A DNA stretch of 64,000 nucleotides from Salarchaeum japonicum_A (GCF_049705945.1 NZ_JBNAMV010000004.1:992001-1056000), one strand, 5' to 3'; shown: positions 36,909 to 45,858, counted from the first letter of the stretch. Made by a program: numbers and translations. The notes: generated by a model from the letters alone, not told the origin.

Positions 36909-38416
36909 CAGTACATCACCTCCTCGTTGCGGAGGTAATCAAGGTCGACGAGCGTTCCGTGAACGTCCCGGATGTCCTCCGCGCCGGTGACGAGCATGAG
37001 CAGGCGTTCGAGCGCGAGCCCCCACGCCATCACGTCGCAGTCGACGCCGAGCGGTTCGAGGACTTCGGGGCGGAAGATGCCGGAGTTCCCGATTTCGATG
37101 ATTTCGCCCGTTCGCGGGTGGCGGCCGAACAGCTCGAACGACGGTTCCGTGTACGGATTGTAGTGCGGTTTGAACGTCACGTCCTCGATGCCGAACTGAC
37201 TGTAGAACTCCGTGAACGTCCCCATCAGGTCGCGGACGCTGAGGTCGTCCGCCATCACCCAGCCCTCTATCTGGAAGAACTCGAGGAGGTGAGTGGCGTC
37301 GAGCGTGTCGTTCCGATAGACTTTCTCGACGCTGAAGTACCGCTGCGGCGGTTCGAGGTCGCCGTCAGCTTCCCCTGAAAGGTAGCGCATCGAGAGGGAG
37401 GTCGTGTGTCCGCGGAGGTCGAGGCCGCGCGCCATCTCCTCGGTCCAAGGGCTGTGGTAGCCCTCGCCGTCGTCGCCGACGCCGTTCCGGTGGGCGTCCT
37501 CGACGCGGTCGACGAGGTCGTCGGGGAGGCTTCGAATCTCGCTCGGTTCGGAGAGCGCGAACTGGTCCCAGTGGGTGCGCGCCGGGTGGTCCTGGGGCAT
37601 GAACAGCGCGTCGTTGATCCAGAACTCGGCGTCGGCGTGCGGGCCCTCCATCTCCTGGAACCCCATGCCGATGAGGACGTCCTTGACGTTCTCCGCCATC
37701 TCGCGGAGCGGATGGGTGCGGCCGGCGGTCACGTCTTCGGCGTCTGCTTCCACGTCGTACGACCGGAAGTCGGCGTCCCGCCACTCGCCGGAGGCGAGCA
37801 GTTCAGGGGTGAGCTGGCCGAGGCCGCCCTCGGATTCGACGCCCTCCATGAGCGCGGTGACGCCGTCCTGGGTGAGCTGGACGGTTCTGACGGTGCGTTC
37901 GGTGCGCTCGACGAGGTCGCGGCGGACGAGCGCGTCCACGACGGACTCGTCGGTGACGGGGTCGCCGGCGGCGAGGGTCGCGAGCGCCGCGGCTTCCGCG
38001 TCGGCGTCGGGGTCGGCGTCGGGGTTCGCGGCGACGCTCCCGGAGTCGATGGTGCCGTATCCCTTCCGCGCGAAGTTCGACAGCGCGATGTCCACCTGCG
38101 GGCCCTCCAGGCCGGCGCGGCCGATGAGTTCCCCGAGCGACACGGGGTCGTCGGTCGCACCAGCCTCGACGGCGGCCCGGTAGAGCCGAACCTCGGGGAG
38201 GCCGGCGTCGAGGTACTCGCGGGCTTCCTCGCTGAGTTCGAGGTCTTCCTCCGCCGTCTCGGTGACGGAGAGCAAGCCCTCGTCTTCGAGTTCGAACGCC
38301 GCGCCCGTCACCGTCTCCGGCGGCAGGTCGGCGTCCGCAGCGATGTCGTCGATTCGTCTGGGTTCGTCGGCGCTCGCGGTTTCGAGGACCGCGAGCTGGT
38401 GTCGTGGCAGTTGCAT
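36908..38416 (-). CDS. pheS: Phenylalanine--tRNA ligase alpha subunit
   Basis: This is the catalytic class II subunit of PheRS, 502 aa long. The N-terminal half contains winged-helix-like repeats (QLPRHQLAVLETASADEP, VTGAAFELEDEGLLSVTE). The catalytic core begins near residue 200 with HPLREMAENVKDVLIGMGFQE. Motif 2 and 3 regions are RVYRNDTLDATHLLEFFQIEGW (preceded by SVEK) and GLALERLLML. The ATG at 38416 is chosen because the frame upstream is a shadow of the leader region. It is coupled to pheT. Confidence 0.95.
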   Translation of the reverse strand: MQLPRHQLAVLETASADEPRRIDDIAADADLPPETVTGAAFELEDEGLLSVTETAEEDLELSEEAREYLDAGLPEVRLYRAAVEAGATDDPVSLGELIGRAGLEGPQVDIALSNFARKGYGTIDSGSVAANPDADPDADAEAAALATLAAGDPVTDESVVDALVRRDLVERTERTVRTVQLTQDGVTALMEGVESEGGLGQLTPELLASGEWRDADFRSYDVEADAEDVTAGRTHPLREMAENVKDVLIGMGFQEMEGPHADAEFWINDALFMPQDHPARTHWDQFALSEPSEIRSLPDDLVDRVEDAHRNGVGDDGEGYHSPWTEEMARGLDLRGHTTSLSMRYLSGEADGDLEPPQRYFSVEKVYRNDTLDATHLLEFFQIEGWVMADDLSVRDLMGTFTEFYSQFGIEDVTFKPHYNPYTEPSFELFGRHPRTGEIIEIGNSGIFRPEVLEPLGVDCDVMAWGLALERLLMLVTGAEDIRDVHGTLVDLDYLRNEEVMY

Positions 38417-38439
38417 TGTGCGTGTTCGCGTAGAGTACT

Positions 38440-38489
38440 CTGAAATCGGTTCCGATGCCCGCACGAGCGGTTTCAGCGCCGACCCGCTG
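38440..38489 (-). promoter_or_regulatory. Candidate attenuator-like RNA elements before pheS
   Basis: On the transcribed (minus) strand, hairpin A is CAGCG/CGCTG (38489-38485 with 38478-38474). Hairpin B has outer arms CTGAAA/TTTCAG (38476-38471 with 38445-38440) and encloses two small hairpins, CCGC-TCGT-GCGG and ATCG-GAAC-CGAT. A and B share the bases CTG, so they exclude each other. In addition CCGGCCC, directly after the leader's Phe codons, can pair with GGGTCGG (38485-38479) inside hairpin A. Pairings were found by eye and no energies were computed. Confidence 0.4.
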
Positions 38490-38504
38490 GCGCGTCCACC
38501 CCCG

Positions 38505-38582
38505 TCAGGGCCGGAAGAAGAACCCGAACCCCGGACCGTCGGCTTCACGGACGATGCGGCGCGCGTGGGATTCGGACGCCAT
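38505..38582 (-). CDS. Candidate Phe-rich leader peptide of pheST
   Basis: This 25-codon ORF lies 88 nt before the pheS start and 38 nt after the trpS stop. Its last codons encode GFGFFFRP, with four Phe codons (TTC) at positions 19 and 21-23. A box A, CGCTTTTGCC, on the minus strand (TTTT at 38611-38608) is 29 nt before its ATG. This is the same layout as at lipA and other leaderless genes in the window, so it should be translated without a leader. The position, size and cognate-codon cluster resemble the bacterial pheM leader of pheST. A role in regulating PheRS synthesis is inference. Confidence 0.6.
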   Translation of the reverse strand: MASESHARRIVREADGPGFGFFFRP

Positions 38583-38605
38583 ACCAGTGTCGTCAGCCGT
38601 CGGCG

Positions 38606-38614
38606 GCAAAAGCG
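38606..38614 (-). promoter_or_regulatory. Box A of the pheST leader
   Basis: The minus-strand element ACGCTTTTGCC lies 29 nt upstream of the leader ATG at 38582 and just inside the gap after trpS. The identical ACGCTTTTGCCGCCG occurs before lipA at the same distance from its ATG. Confidence 0.55.
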
Positions 38615-38620
38615 TGTCGT

Positions 38621-40174
38621 CTACGCCCGCGTGGACGTGAGTTGGATGTCCGCGTCCTCCAGGAGGTCCTCGACTTCGTCGCGTTTCTCTTGGTGGTCGG
38701 CGAGGAACTCCCGCATCAGTTCGGCGGCCTGCTCCTTGCAGTCGCCGCAGAGTCGGTCGCCGTTCCGGCACTCCTCGTAGACGCGTTCGGCGAACTCGTC
38801 GTCGTCCGCCGCAAGGAGGTACGCGTACAGTTCGTAGACCGGGCAGTCGTCGGGCCGCCCGCCCTTCTCGCGCTGTTCCTCGGCGCTCTGCCGGCCGCCC
38901 GTGGTCGCGGACTTCACCTTGTCGTAGCCCGTCTCAGGGTCGTCGAGGAGGCTGATGTGGCTCGCGGGAATCGAGGAACTCATCTTCCCGCCGGTGAGCC
39001 CCGTCATGAACCGGTGATAGATGGAGGAGGGCGGGACGAACCCGTACCCGCCGTGCGCGACTTCCACGTCCTGGGCCAGGTCGCGCGCTTCTGCCTCCGT
39101 GAGGTCGAACGCGTCCACGTGCCCCTCGAACACGCGCTTTTCGCCGTCGACGGCGTCGATGAGCGCCTCGAACGCCTCGTCGGTCGCGTTCCGGTCGAAG
39201 AAACGGGTGCGAGGGCGGAGCGGTTCCATCCCGGCGTTCTCCAGTTTCTCGACCGTCGCGGACAGCGTCGCCTCGTCCACGCCCTCGGGGAATTCGTCGA
39301 CGCCCTGTTCGGCGAGCCACTGCGCGGCCTCCGTGCAGCGCGGCGTCTCGGGGTCGTCCGCGTACGTCTCGCGGGCGTCGTAGGCGCTCGCGACCAGCGG
39401 GCGTTCGGCGTCGGTGAGTTCGAAACTCGCGTACGCCTCGGTGACCTTGAAGTAGCGCGCGCGGGACGCGAGGTCGCGCGCCAGCCGGATGTGGGGGTCC
39501 TGGTCGGGACCGACCGGAATCACGGTCGGCTTCGGCTCCTCTAGCTGCGGGTAGAGGATGTCCGCCATCTGCGTGACGACGGACTGCATGTGCGAGACGT
39601 CCGTCTCGCCGCCGAACCCGTAGATCGCTTCGAGTTCGCTGAAGTTCGCTTCCGCGCCGAGTTCGAACGCGAGGTCCTGGAGTTCGCGGTTCTCGGACTG
39701 CCGATACAAGGTTCCCTCCTCGGGGTCGAACCCGAGCGCGAGCAGGCTGAGGAGGTAGTTCCGGGCGTGTTCGTCGATTTCCTCCCAGGTGAGGCCGCGC
39801 GCGGCGTTCGCTTCGAGGTCGGCGATGAGCGCGTACGCGTCCCCGCCCTGCTGTTGGTGCCAGATTATCTCGTCGAACACGAGCTTGTGTCCGATGTGTG
39901 GGTCGCCAGTCGGCATGAACCCAGAGAGCGCCGCGAACGGCTCCCCCGATTGCATCGCGTCGAGGACGCGGCGGTAGTCGCGGTGGCCGAAGATGATGGC
40001 CCGCCGCATCAGGTAGTGGGGGTTCGGGACGTCGGCGAGGAGGTCGTCGAACGCCTCGATGCCGAACTCGCCGAAGAGTTTCTCGTAGTCGGAGACTGTA
40101 GAGGACCCCCAGGGGTCGAGGGTCACGTCGTCCGCGCCGGCCGTCTCGTCGTCAGATGGTGTGTCGTCAGTCAT
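38621..40174 (-). CDS. trpS: Tryptophan--tRNA ligase (long form)
   Basis: This is a class I synthetase of 517 aa. The ATP-binding motif PHIGH is at residues 92-96 (GFMPTGDPHIGHKLVFDEI) and the second signature is KMSSS (GGKMSSSIPA). The N-terminal 30 residues are acidic and disordered, and the C-terminal region has a CGDCKEQAAELM motif with paired Cys. The ATG at 40174 overlaps the endA stop (ATGA), so endA and trpS form an operon. A second, shorter TrpRS with a MHLGH motif is encoded at 60642. Which of them is the main TrpRS cannot be told from sequence. Confidence 0.92.
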   Translation of the reverse strand: MTDDTPSDDETAGADDVTLDPWGSSTVSDYEKLFGEFGIEAFDDLLADVPNPHYLMRRAIIFGHRDYRRVLDAMQSGEPFAALSGFMPTGDPHIGHKLVFDEIIWHQQQGGDAYALIADLEANAARGLTWEEIDEHARNYLLSLLALGFDPEEGTLYRQSENRELQDLAFELGAEANFSELEAIYGFGGETDVSHMQSVVTQMADILYPQLEEPKPTVIPVGPDQDPHIRLARDLASRARYFKVTEAYASFELTDAERPLVASAYDARETYADDPETPRCTEAAQWLAEQGVDEFPEGVDEATLSATVEKLENAGMEPLRPRTRFFDRNATDEAFEALIDAVDGEKRVFEGHVDAFDLTEAEARDLAQDVEVAHGGYGFVPPSSIYHRFMTGLTGGKMSSSIPASHISLLDDPETGYDKVKSATTGGRQSAEEQREKGGRPDDCPVYELYAYLLAADDDEFAERVYEECRNGDRLCGDCKEQAAELMREFLADHQEKRDEVEDLLEDADIQLTSTRA

Positions 40175-41202
40175 GGAGTGAGTCGGGAGACCGCGAGCCA
40201 GTCGGGTGAATCCTGTGCGTCCAGCGCAAAAACCATTCGCTTCCGCACGCCGTGCGCGAGCCGAACGTCGAGCGCCACGTCGCGCGGGGAGAACGTGTGG
40301 TCGGCGGGGAGCGAGCGCACGAGCCACGGCGAGTGCCCGAGGTTGTCGGCGTCCTCGATGTCGTGATAGACGCGGAAGTCCGCGCCGAACTTGAAGCCGG
40401 TTTTGGGCGTGTAGCCGGCGTCGCGGAGCGCGCGGTACGCGCGAAGTCGGCGGTCGAACCGGTCGCCCTCTGCGTCCCGGCCGTGCGCGACGACGGCTTC
40501 GACGCCGCCGTCGACGGAGAGCGCGCCGACCGCCGCGAGGTGCGCGGCCTCAACGAGCGACAACTGGAGGGGTGCGTGTTCGGCGGCGCGCCCGGTGAGC
40601 GGTTGGCCGTAGAAGAACGCGTGGTGGAGCGTCTCGGGTGGCTCCCAGACGACGACGCGGTCGTCCAGCAGCACGCCGTCGGCGGCGGGCGGCGTCTCCG
40701 CGGCGTCCGCGGGGAGCGTCAGGCGTTCGGTCTCGAAGTACGTGATGTCGCTCTCCTCGTCGACGACGGCGAGCGTCACGTCGCCGAGCGCGCTCGCAGA
40801 AACGTCCGCGCGCTCCGAGACGGTGCGAACCCGGTACGCCTCGGTGTCGTCCCACGGTCCGTCGCCGCGCGGGTAGACGACGAAGTCAATGCCGCCCGCG
40901 TCGTCGACCCAGCCGTCGCGGGCGGGCGAGAGGTAGAACCCGCGGTCGCGGAGGTCGGCGTACACGACGAACCGCGCGCCGAACCCCGGGCCCTGGCGGG
41001 CGAGGTAGTCCGCGAACTCGCAGTCCTCCCCGTCGACGGTGACGGCGTCGAGGTCGCCGCGGAAGAGGAGGTGCGCGGCCTCGACGGGCGCGAGCACCAC
41101 GTCGTCGCCGTCCCGCGGCCGGCCGTAGCCCCGGGAGTCGTAGAAGCGCTGGCGGGCGTCCCCGCCGACGTGGACGAGGCCGTCGCGCGCGTGTCCCTTC
41201 AT
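40171..41202 (-). CDS. endA: tRNA-splicing endonuclease EndA
   Basis: This endonuclease cuts bulge-helix-bulge motifs in intron-containing pre-tRNAs and in pre-rRNA stems. At 343 aa it is the haloarchaeal fused form with two repeats, an N-terminal degenerate one and a C-terminal catalytic one. The catalytic His/Tyr/Lys region is recognisable in TPKTGFKFGADFRVYHD and HSPWLVRSL. It is cotranscribed with trpS through a 4-nt overlap. Haloarchaeal tRNA-Trp is known to contain an intron, which makes the pairing with TrpRS meaningful. The 16S and 23S processing stems at 27.5-32.5 kb are its other expected substrates. Confidence 0.93.
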   Translation of the reverse strand: MKGHARDGLVHVGGDARQRFYDSRGYGRPRDGDDVVLAPVEAAHLLFRGDLDAVTVDGEDCEFADYLARQGPGFGARFVVYADLRDRGFYLSPARDGWVDDAGGIDFVVYPRGDGPWDDTEAYRVRTVSERADVSASALGDVTLAVVDEESDITYFETERLTLPADAAETPPAADGVLLDDRVVVWEPPETLHHAFFYGQPLTGRAAEHAPLQLSLVEAAHLAAVGALSVDGGVEAVVAHGRDAEGDRFDRRLRAYRALRDAGYTPKTGFKFGADFRVYHDIEDADNLGHSPWLVRSLPADHTFSPRDVALDVRLAHGVRKRMVFALDAQDSPDWLAVSRLTP

Positions 41203-41227
41203 ACCCGCCGAGAGTCCGGCGAGCGCC

Positions 41228-41950
41228 CTATTGGTTGCGGTCGCAGGTCGCGTCGAGACACCGCCGGCCGCTCGGCGTGTCGAACAGGGGGAGGCCGCAG
41301 TCGCAGGTGCCGTCCACGATGCCCGAGGGGATTCGGTACACCGCGTCGCACTCCTCGCAGACGGCGTCGAGCGCGCGCCGTCGCTCGATAGTCAGCATAC
41401 TGCCGCATCGACACGGCCACTCGCCGTCGAACGCGTCGATGACTGCGTCGTCGAGCGAGTCGCAGGTACGGTCGAGGCACAGTTCGAAGGTGTCGCCGCG
41501 GTCGGCGCGGAACGTCGGGAGGCCGCAGTCGTCGCACGTGTTCTCGGTGAGCGTCGCGTCCCGCGGGAGCGCGTACGCGGCGCGGCAGCCGAGGCAGGTG
41601 ACGCGCGCGCCGTCCCGGACGAGGACGCCGTCGCAGTCGGGACACCGTCCGACGGTGGGGCCGGCGGGCGTGACGGGGTAGTGCGCGCTCCCGTAGTCCG
41701 CGTGCGCGTCGACGCGGAGGCGTTCGTCGTTCTTCGTCGCGACCAGCGCGAACCCGCCGGTGTCGCGTTCGAACTGCACGGAGTTCGGGCGGGTGAGCCA
41801 CGCGGCGGGCTGGTAGCCCGTGTCGTCGTGGACGAGAACGGTGTTGTCGGGTTTCACGAGCACGACGACCTCGCCGCGCTGCGTGGTGGTGCGACCGTTC
41901 TCGTACGTCACCGTGCAGTCGCCGGCGAGGACGCGAGTTGAGTCCTGCAT
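41228..41950 (-). CDS. NucS N-terminal-like domain fused to C4 zinc ribbons
   Basis: The protein has 240 aa. Residues 1-60 (RVLAGDCTVTYENG, then EVVVLVKPDNTVLVHDDTGYQP and AAWLTRPNS) resemble the N-terminal DNA-binding domain of the mismatch/branched-DNA endonuclease NucS. The NucS nuclease domain is missing. In its place are four Cys-rich units (CPDCDG...CLGC, CDDCG...CLDRTC, CRCG...CEEC, CDCG...CLDATC) of the topoisomerase C4 zinc-ribbon type. A role in DNA binding or repair is inferred. The ATG at 41950 is preferred over a GTG one codon earlier. It sits 40 bp after the Ski2/Brr2-like helicase gene and 25 bp before endA. Confidence 0.72.
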   Translation of the reverse strand: MQDSTRVLAGDCTVTYENGRTTTQRGEVVVLVKPDNTVLVHDDTGYQPAAWLTRPNSVQFERDTGGFALVATKNDERLRVDAHADYGSAHYPVTPAGPTVGRCPDCDGVLVRDGARVTCLGCRAAYALPRDATLTENTCDDCGLPTFRADRGDTFELCLDRTCDSLDDAVIDAFDGEWPCRCGSMLTIERRRALDAVCEECDAVYRIPSGIVDGTCDCGLPLFDTPSGRRCLDATCDRNQ

Positions 41951-41990
41951 CACCGCGGGGTGGCCGCGGCTTCCTACGTGAACTCTCGGC

Positions 41991-44330
41991 CTACCGGACG
42001 CGGACAGTCCGCGTCTCGGACACGGGGCGGAGCGGGAGGTCGGGGAAGACGACTTCGACCTCGTACGTGAGTTCGTCCGCGCTCGCGCCGAACACGCCCA
42101 CGGGGACCTGAATCGAGTCGGTGAGGAACGCGGTCTTCTCCGTCATCTCGGTGTCGTTCACGCGCACGCTCACGTACGCGCTCGCGCCGCCGCCGTCGTT
42201 CGTCACGCGCACCTCGCACATCTCGTTCGCGCCGGACGCGATGGAGTCCGGGAAGTCGCCCCAGTCGAAACGCACTCGGGGGGCGTCGGTCGCCTGCTCG
42301 TGGACGCTCTCCGCGACGCCGCCGGAGAGCCCCGCGTCCACGAGGCCTTCGACGCCCGCGTCGTACGCGTCGTCCGGCGTCTCGATGCCCTCGTCCGCGA
42401 GTTTGTGCGCGCGGCCCGCGCCGACGCCGTCCAGCGCCGTGAGGCCGACCGCTTGCCGAGGGACGCCGGTGTCGATGCGGGCCTCCAGTCGGTTCGCGAG
42501 GTTCGCGCCGCGCGGCCGGTCGAAGCGCTCGAAGAACTCCGCGAGCGCCGCCAGCAGGCGGAGCGCGTTCTGCGTGATGACCCAGGCGTCGCTCCGGAGT
42601 TCGGGCGGCACGCTCCCGCGCGTGTTCGCGTAGAGGATGGCGAGCACCTTCCGCGGCCCGGGTTCGAGGTCGCTGCCGCGGCTTCCGAGCGTCTCCTGAA
42701 TCGCGTCGCGCTCCGATTGGCGGGCGCTCACGCTGTCGAACTCGCGGGCGGCCGCGACCGCCGCGAGAATCCCCTCCTCGTCGGGGGACTCGCTGGTCGC
42801 GAGGTCGTGAAAGGCCTCCGCGGTCTCCATGCGGAGGTAGTACGTGGACGTGAGGACGCCGAGCGTCGTCGCGGAGAGCCCCAAGTCGTCGGTGGCTTCG
42901 ACGAACCCGCGGCCGCGGAGTGTGTCGAGGTGGTCGCGCACGCGGTCGCGGAGGCCCGCGAAGTCGTAGTCGTCCGGTTCGGACTGTGCGCGGTGGTAGT
43001 AGAACGTGGTTTCGAGCCAGTCCATCACGTCACCGACGCCCCGAATCGTCCCCATCGCGACCTCCGCGTTCAGGTGCTCGGGAAGGCTGTCCGCGAGCCG
43101 TGACTCGATTTCCTTGCCCTCGCGGAGCAACCGCCGGTACTTGTCGGCGTCCGCGGTGTCGCAGACGACCCAGCCGTACCCCACGTCGTCGTAGCCGGGA
43201 CGGCCCGCGCGTCCGAGCATCTGGAGCACGTCGAGCGGGCTCATGTCCACTTCGCCCTCCAGGGGGTCGTGGAGTTTCGTGTCCCGAATCACGACGCAGC
43301 GCGCGGGGAGGTTGACGCCCCAGGCGAGCGTCGACGTGGAGAAGAGGAGTTCGATTTTGCCCTCGCGGAACCACTGTTCGACGAGGTTCTTGTCGTTCGT
43401 GGAGAGGCCGGCGTGGTGGAAGGCGACGCCGTCGAGCACCGACTTCCGGAGCGTGGAGTTGTCGAGCGCCTCGCTCTCCGTGTGGAAGTCGTAGTCGCCG
43501 CGCGCGCCCATCGGGATGTCGCGCTCCGCTATCTCGTCCCGGGATTTCTTCGCGGCCTGCACGGTGTCCTGGCGGCTGGAGACGAACACGAGCGCTTGGC
43601 CGTCCTCCCGGATGTGGGGTTCCGCGAGGTCGAGCGCGGTGAACAGCCGCCGGTACTTGTCCGCGAAGGCGTTGTCGCCGTGCGTGTACGTCCGCACGTC
43701 CGCGTGCAGGTCGACGGGACGGTAGTCGTCCCCGAACTCGAACGTCGTCTCCGGCGGTGCGTCCAGCCAGTTCGCCACGTCGTCGATGTTCGGCATCGTC
43801 GCGGAGAGCGCGACGACGCGAGGGTCGCAGAGCCGCCGCATCCGCGCGACCACGACTTCGAGCACCGACCCGCGGTGTTCCGAGTCGAGCAGGTGGACTT
43901 CGTCGATGACCACGAGGTCCACGTCCGTAACGAACGAGTACCGTGGACTGTCGTGTTTGCGCGTCGCCGAGTCGAGTTTCTCCGGCGTCATCACGAGCAC
44001 GTCCGCGCGCTCCGCGCGCCGGGGGTTCAGGTCGCGTTCGCCCGTGACGACGTACACCGAGTAGCCGAGGTCCTCGAAACGCTCCCACTCCGATTCCTTC
44101 TCGTTAGTGAGCGCGCGCAGCGGCGCGATGAACACCGCGGTCCCGCTCTCGCGAAGCGTCTTGCAGATGGCGAGTTCGGCGAGCGCGGTCTTCCCCGACC
44201 CGGTGGGGGCCGAGGCGACGACGTTCTCGTCCGTGTCGAGGAGCGCCGACGCGGCCTCGGACTGCATCTCGTTGAACTCCTCGAAGGGGAACGCGTCCGC
44301 GAACTCCGGGACCGCCTCGGCGACCTCCAT
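41991..44330 (-). CDS. Ski2-like superfamily 2 helicase (Hel308/Brr2-like)
   Basis: This is an ATP-dependent nucleic-acid helicase of 779 aa. RecA-like domain 1 has Walker A APTGSGKT (residues 41-48), the motif Ia region FIAPLRALTNEK and the DEVH box in VVIDEVHLLDSEHRG. Motif III is ALSATMPN. RecA-like domain 2 has FHHAGLSTNDK, STSTLAWGVNLPA and LQMLGRAGRPGYD. A winged-helix and Sec63-like ratchet domain follows. The C-terminus ends in a beta-rich domain (RVRFDWGDFP... to ETRTVRVR) similar to the C2/FN3-like end of Brr2 and ASCC3. That ending separates it from classical Hel308. The ATG at 44330 is preferred. Confidence 0.88.
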   Translation of the reverse strand: MEVAEAVPEFADAFPFEEFNEMQSEAASALLDTDENVVASAPTGSGKTALAELAICKTLRESGTAVFIAPLRALTNEKESEWERFEDLGYSVYVVTGERDLNPRRAERADVLVMTPEKLDSATRKHDSPRYSFVTDVDLVVIDEVHLLDSEHRGSVLEVVVARMRRLCDPRVVALSATMPNIDDVANWLDAPPETTFEFGDDYRPVDLHADVRTYTHGDNAFADKYRRLFTALDLAEPHIREDGQALVFVSSRQDTVQAAKKSRDEIAERDIPMGARGDYDFHTESEALDNSTLRKSVLDGVAFHHAGLSTNDKNLVEQWFREGKIELLFSTSTLAWGVNLPARCVVIRDTKLHDPLEGEVDMSPLDVLQMLGRAGRPGYDDVGYGWVVCDTADADKYRRLLREGKEIESRLADSLPEHLNAEVAMGTIRGVGDVMDWLETTFYYHRAQSEPDDYDFAGLRDRVRDHLDTLRGRGFVEATDDLGLSATTLGVLTSTYYLRMETAEAFHDLATSESPDEEGILAAVAAAREFDSVSARQSERDAIQETLGSRGSDLEPGPRKVLAILYANTRGSVPPELRSDAWVITQNALRLLAALAEFFERFDRPRGANLANRLEARIDTGVPRQAVGLTALDGVGAGRAHKLADEGIETPDDAYDAGVEGLVDAGLSGGVAESVHEQATDAPRVRFDWGDFPDSIASGANEMCEVRVTNDGGGASAYVSVRVNDTEMTEKTAFLTDSIQVPVGVFGASADELTYEVEVVFPDLPLRPVSETRTVRVR

Positions 44331-44370
44331 TGGTGTGGGGAAGCCGACGTGCGGGGAAAGGGGTTTCTCT

Positions 44371-45774
44371 CTAGTCCGCGCTCGCCGCGTCGGCCGCTCG
44401 GCGGAGCATGCCGTCGCTCGTGGAGTACCAGAAGTAGACGCAGAGGCCGACCGCGGCGACGGCGTTCGAGATGGTGACCGCCCAGAAGACGGCGTGTACA
44501 CCGTATCCGAGACCGACGCCGATGACGCCGGAGCCGAGGGTGGCGAGGGGGACGCGGACGCCCCAGTACTGGAGCATCGTCGCGTACATCGACACGTCGG
44601 TCTTGCTCGCGCCGTCGAACCCGGATTGGGCGGTGTAGATGGCGCCGAGCGCCCAGTAGCCGAACGCGAGAATCACGAGGTAGTCGACGGTGAGCGCGAG
44701 CCCCTCCGGGGTGAGCGTCGGCGCGAACACGGTCGCGACGGTCTCGGGTATCGCGAGCTGAATCGCGGCGAAGACGGAGAGGCCGATGACGGCGATGCCG
44801 ACCGCGACCCACGTGGTGCGCCTGGCGCGGTCGGGGTTGCCCGCGCCGACGTTCTGCCCGACGATGCTGGTCGCGGCGTTTCCGAGTCCGACCGCGGGGA
44901 CGAACGCGACGGTGGAGATGCGCGCGCCGACGGTGTACGCGGCGAGGCCCGCGGACCCGGCGGTGAAGGAGACGATGGCGATGACGGCGATACGGGCGGC
45001 CTGCTGGGCGGTTCGCTGGCCGGCGGCGGGCCAGCCGACGGACACCATCTCGCGCGCCACGTCCCGGTCGAACGCGAACGAGTCGGGGGTGAGCGAGAAG
45101 TTCCGGGTGCCGCGGAACGTGACGAAGACGGCGAGCAGGAGGCCGAAGAGGAAGCCGAGCGCGGTGGCGAGCGCCGCGCCGAACACTTCGAGGCGGGGGA
45201 AGGGGCCCCAGCCGAGGATGAGGAAGGGGTCGAGGACGAGGTTCGACCCGAAGGACGCGAGGTTGATGTAGAGCGCGGCCGTCGAGTCGCCGGACGCGAG
45301 CAAGCCCATTTCGAGTACGTCGCTCACGCCGGCGGCGAGCGTGCCGACCGCGTACACTTGGAGGTAGATGGTCGCGTAGTCGGCGACGGCGCCCTCGCCA
45401 CCGAGGAGGCCGACGAGCGTGTCCGCGAACAGGAGCGCGACGAGCGCGACGACGATTTGGAGGGCGATGGAGAGGACGACACCGACCCAGACGACGCGGC
45501 GCGCGCCGTCGTCGTCGTCCGCGCCGAGGCGCTGGGAGGTGAGGACGTGCGTGCCGGTGATGGCGAGCATCGAAGGAACGAGCGAGAGCGCGGTGAGCGG
45601 GACGACGAGGCCGACGCCGGCAACCGCGTTCTCGGCGACGCGCCCGACGAAGAACACGTCGACGACCTGTTGGGCGACGGCGACGAAGTTCTGTGCGACG
45701 AGCGGTGCGGCGAGGAGGAGGAGGGTGCGCGTGAGACGGCCCTCCACCATATCTTCGTTCGACACATCAAACAT
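44371..45774 (-). CDS. MATE-family efflux transporter
   Basis: This is a multidrug/toxic-compound extrusion antiporter of the cytoplasmic membrane. The 467-aa protein has about 12 membrane helices in two related halves. It starts with EGRLTRTLLLLAAPLVAQNFVAVAQQVVDVFFVGR, a typical MATE beginning, and the second half carries VGWPAAGQRTAQQAARIAVI and GQNVGAGNPDRA. The substrate and coupling ion are not evident. It is divergent from lipA (114 bp between starts) and lies upstream of the helicase gene in the same direction. Confidence 0.92.
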   Translation of the reverse strand: MFDVSNEDMVEGRLTRTLLLLAAPLVAQNFVAVAQQVVDVFFVGRVAENAVAGVGLVVPLTALSLVPSMLAITGTHVLTSQRLGADDDDGARRVVWVGVVLSIALQIVVALVALLFADTLVGLLGGEGAVADYATIYLQVYAVGTLAAGVSDVLEMGLLASGDSTAALYINLASFGSNLVLDPFLILGWGPFPRLEVFGAALATALGFLFGLLLAVFVTFRGTRNFSLTPDSFAFDRDVAREMVSVGWPAAGQRTAQQAARIAVIAIVSFTAGSAGLAAYTVGARISTVAFVPAVGLGNAATSIVGQNVGAGNPDRARRTTWVAVGIAVIGLSVFAAIQLAIPETVATVFAPTLTPEGLALTVDYLVILAFGYWALGAIYTAQSGFDGASKTDVSMYATMLQYWGVRVPLATLGSGVIGVGLGYGVHAVFWAVTISNAVAAVGLCVYFWYSTSDGMLRRAADAASAD

Positions 45775-45858
45775 AGTTCAACAGTCGAGTTGTGACCAAC
45801 TTACTCGAATGATTCATTAATCTATGGATATCCGTCCGAAGAACCGGCGGAACCCCAC

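Noticed and set aside
35241..36938. Long plus-strand ORF opposite pheT
   Set aside because: Antisense shadow of the PheRS beta subunit gene.
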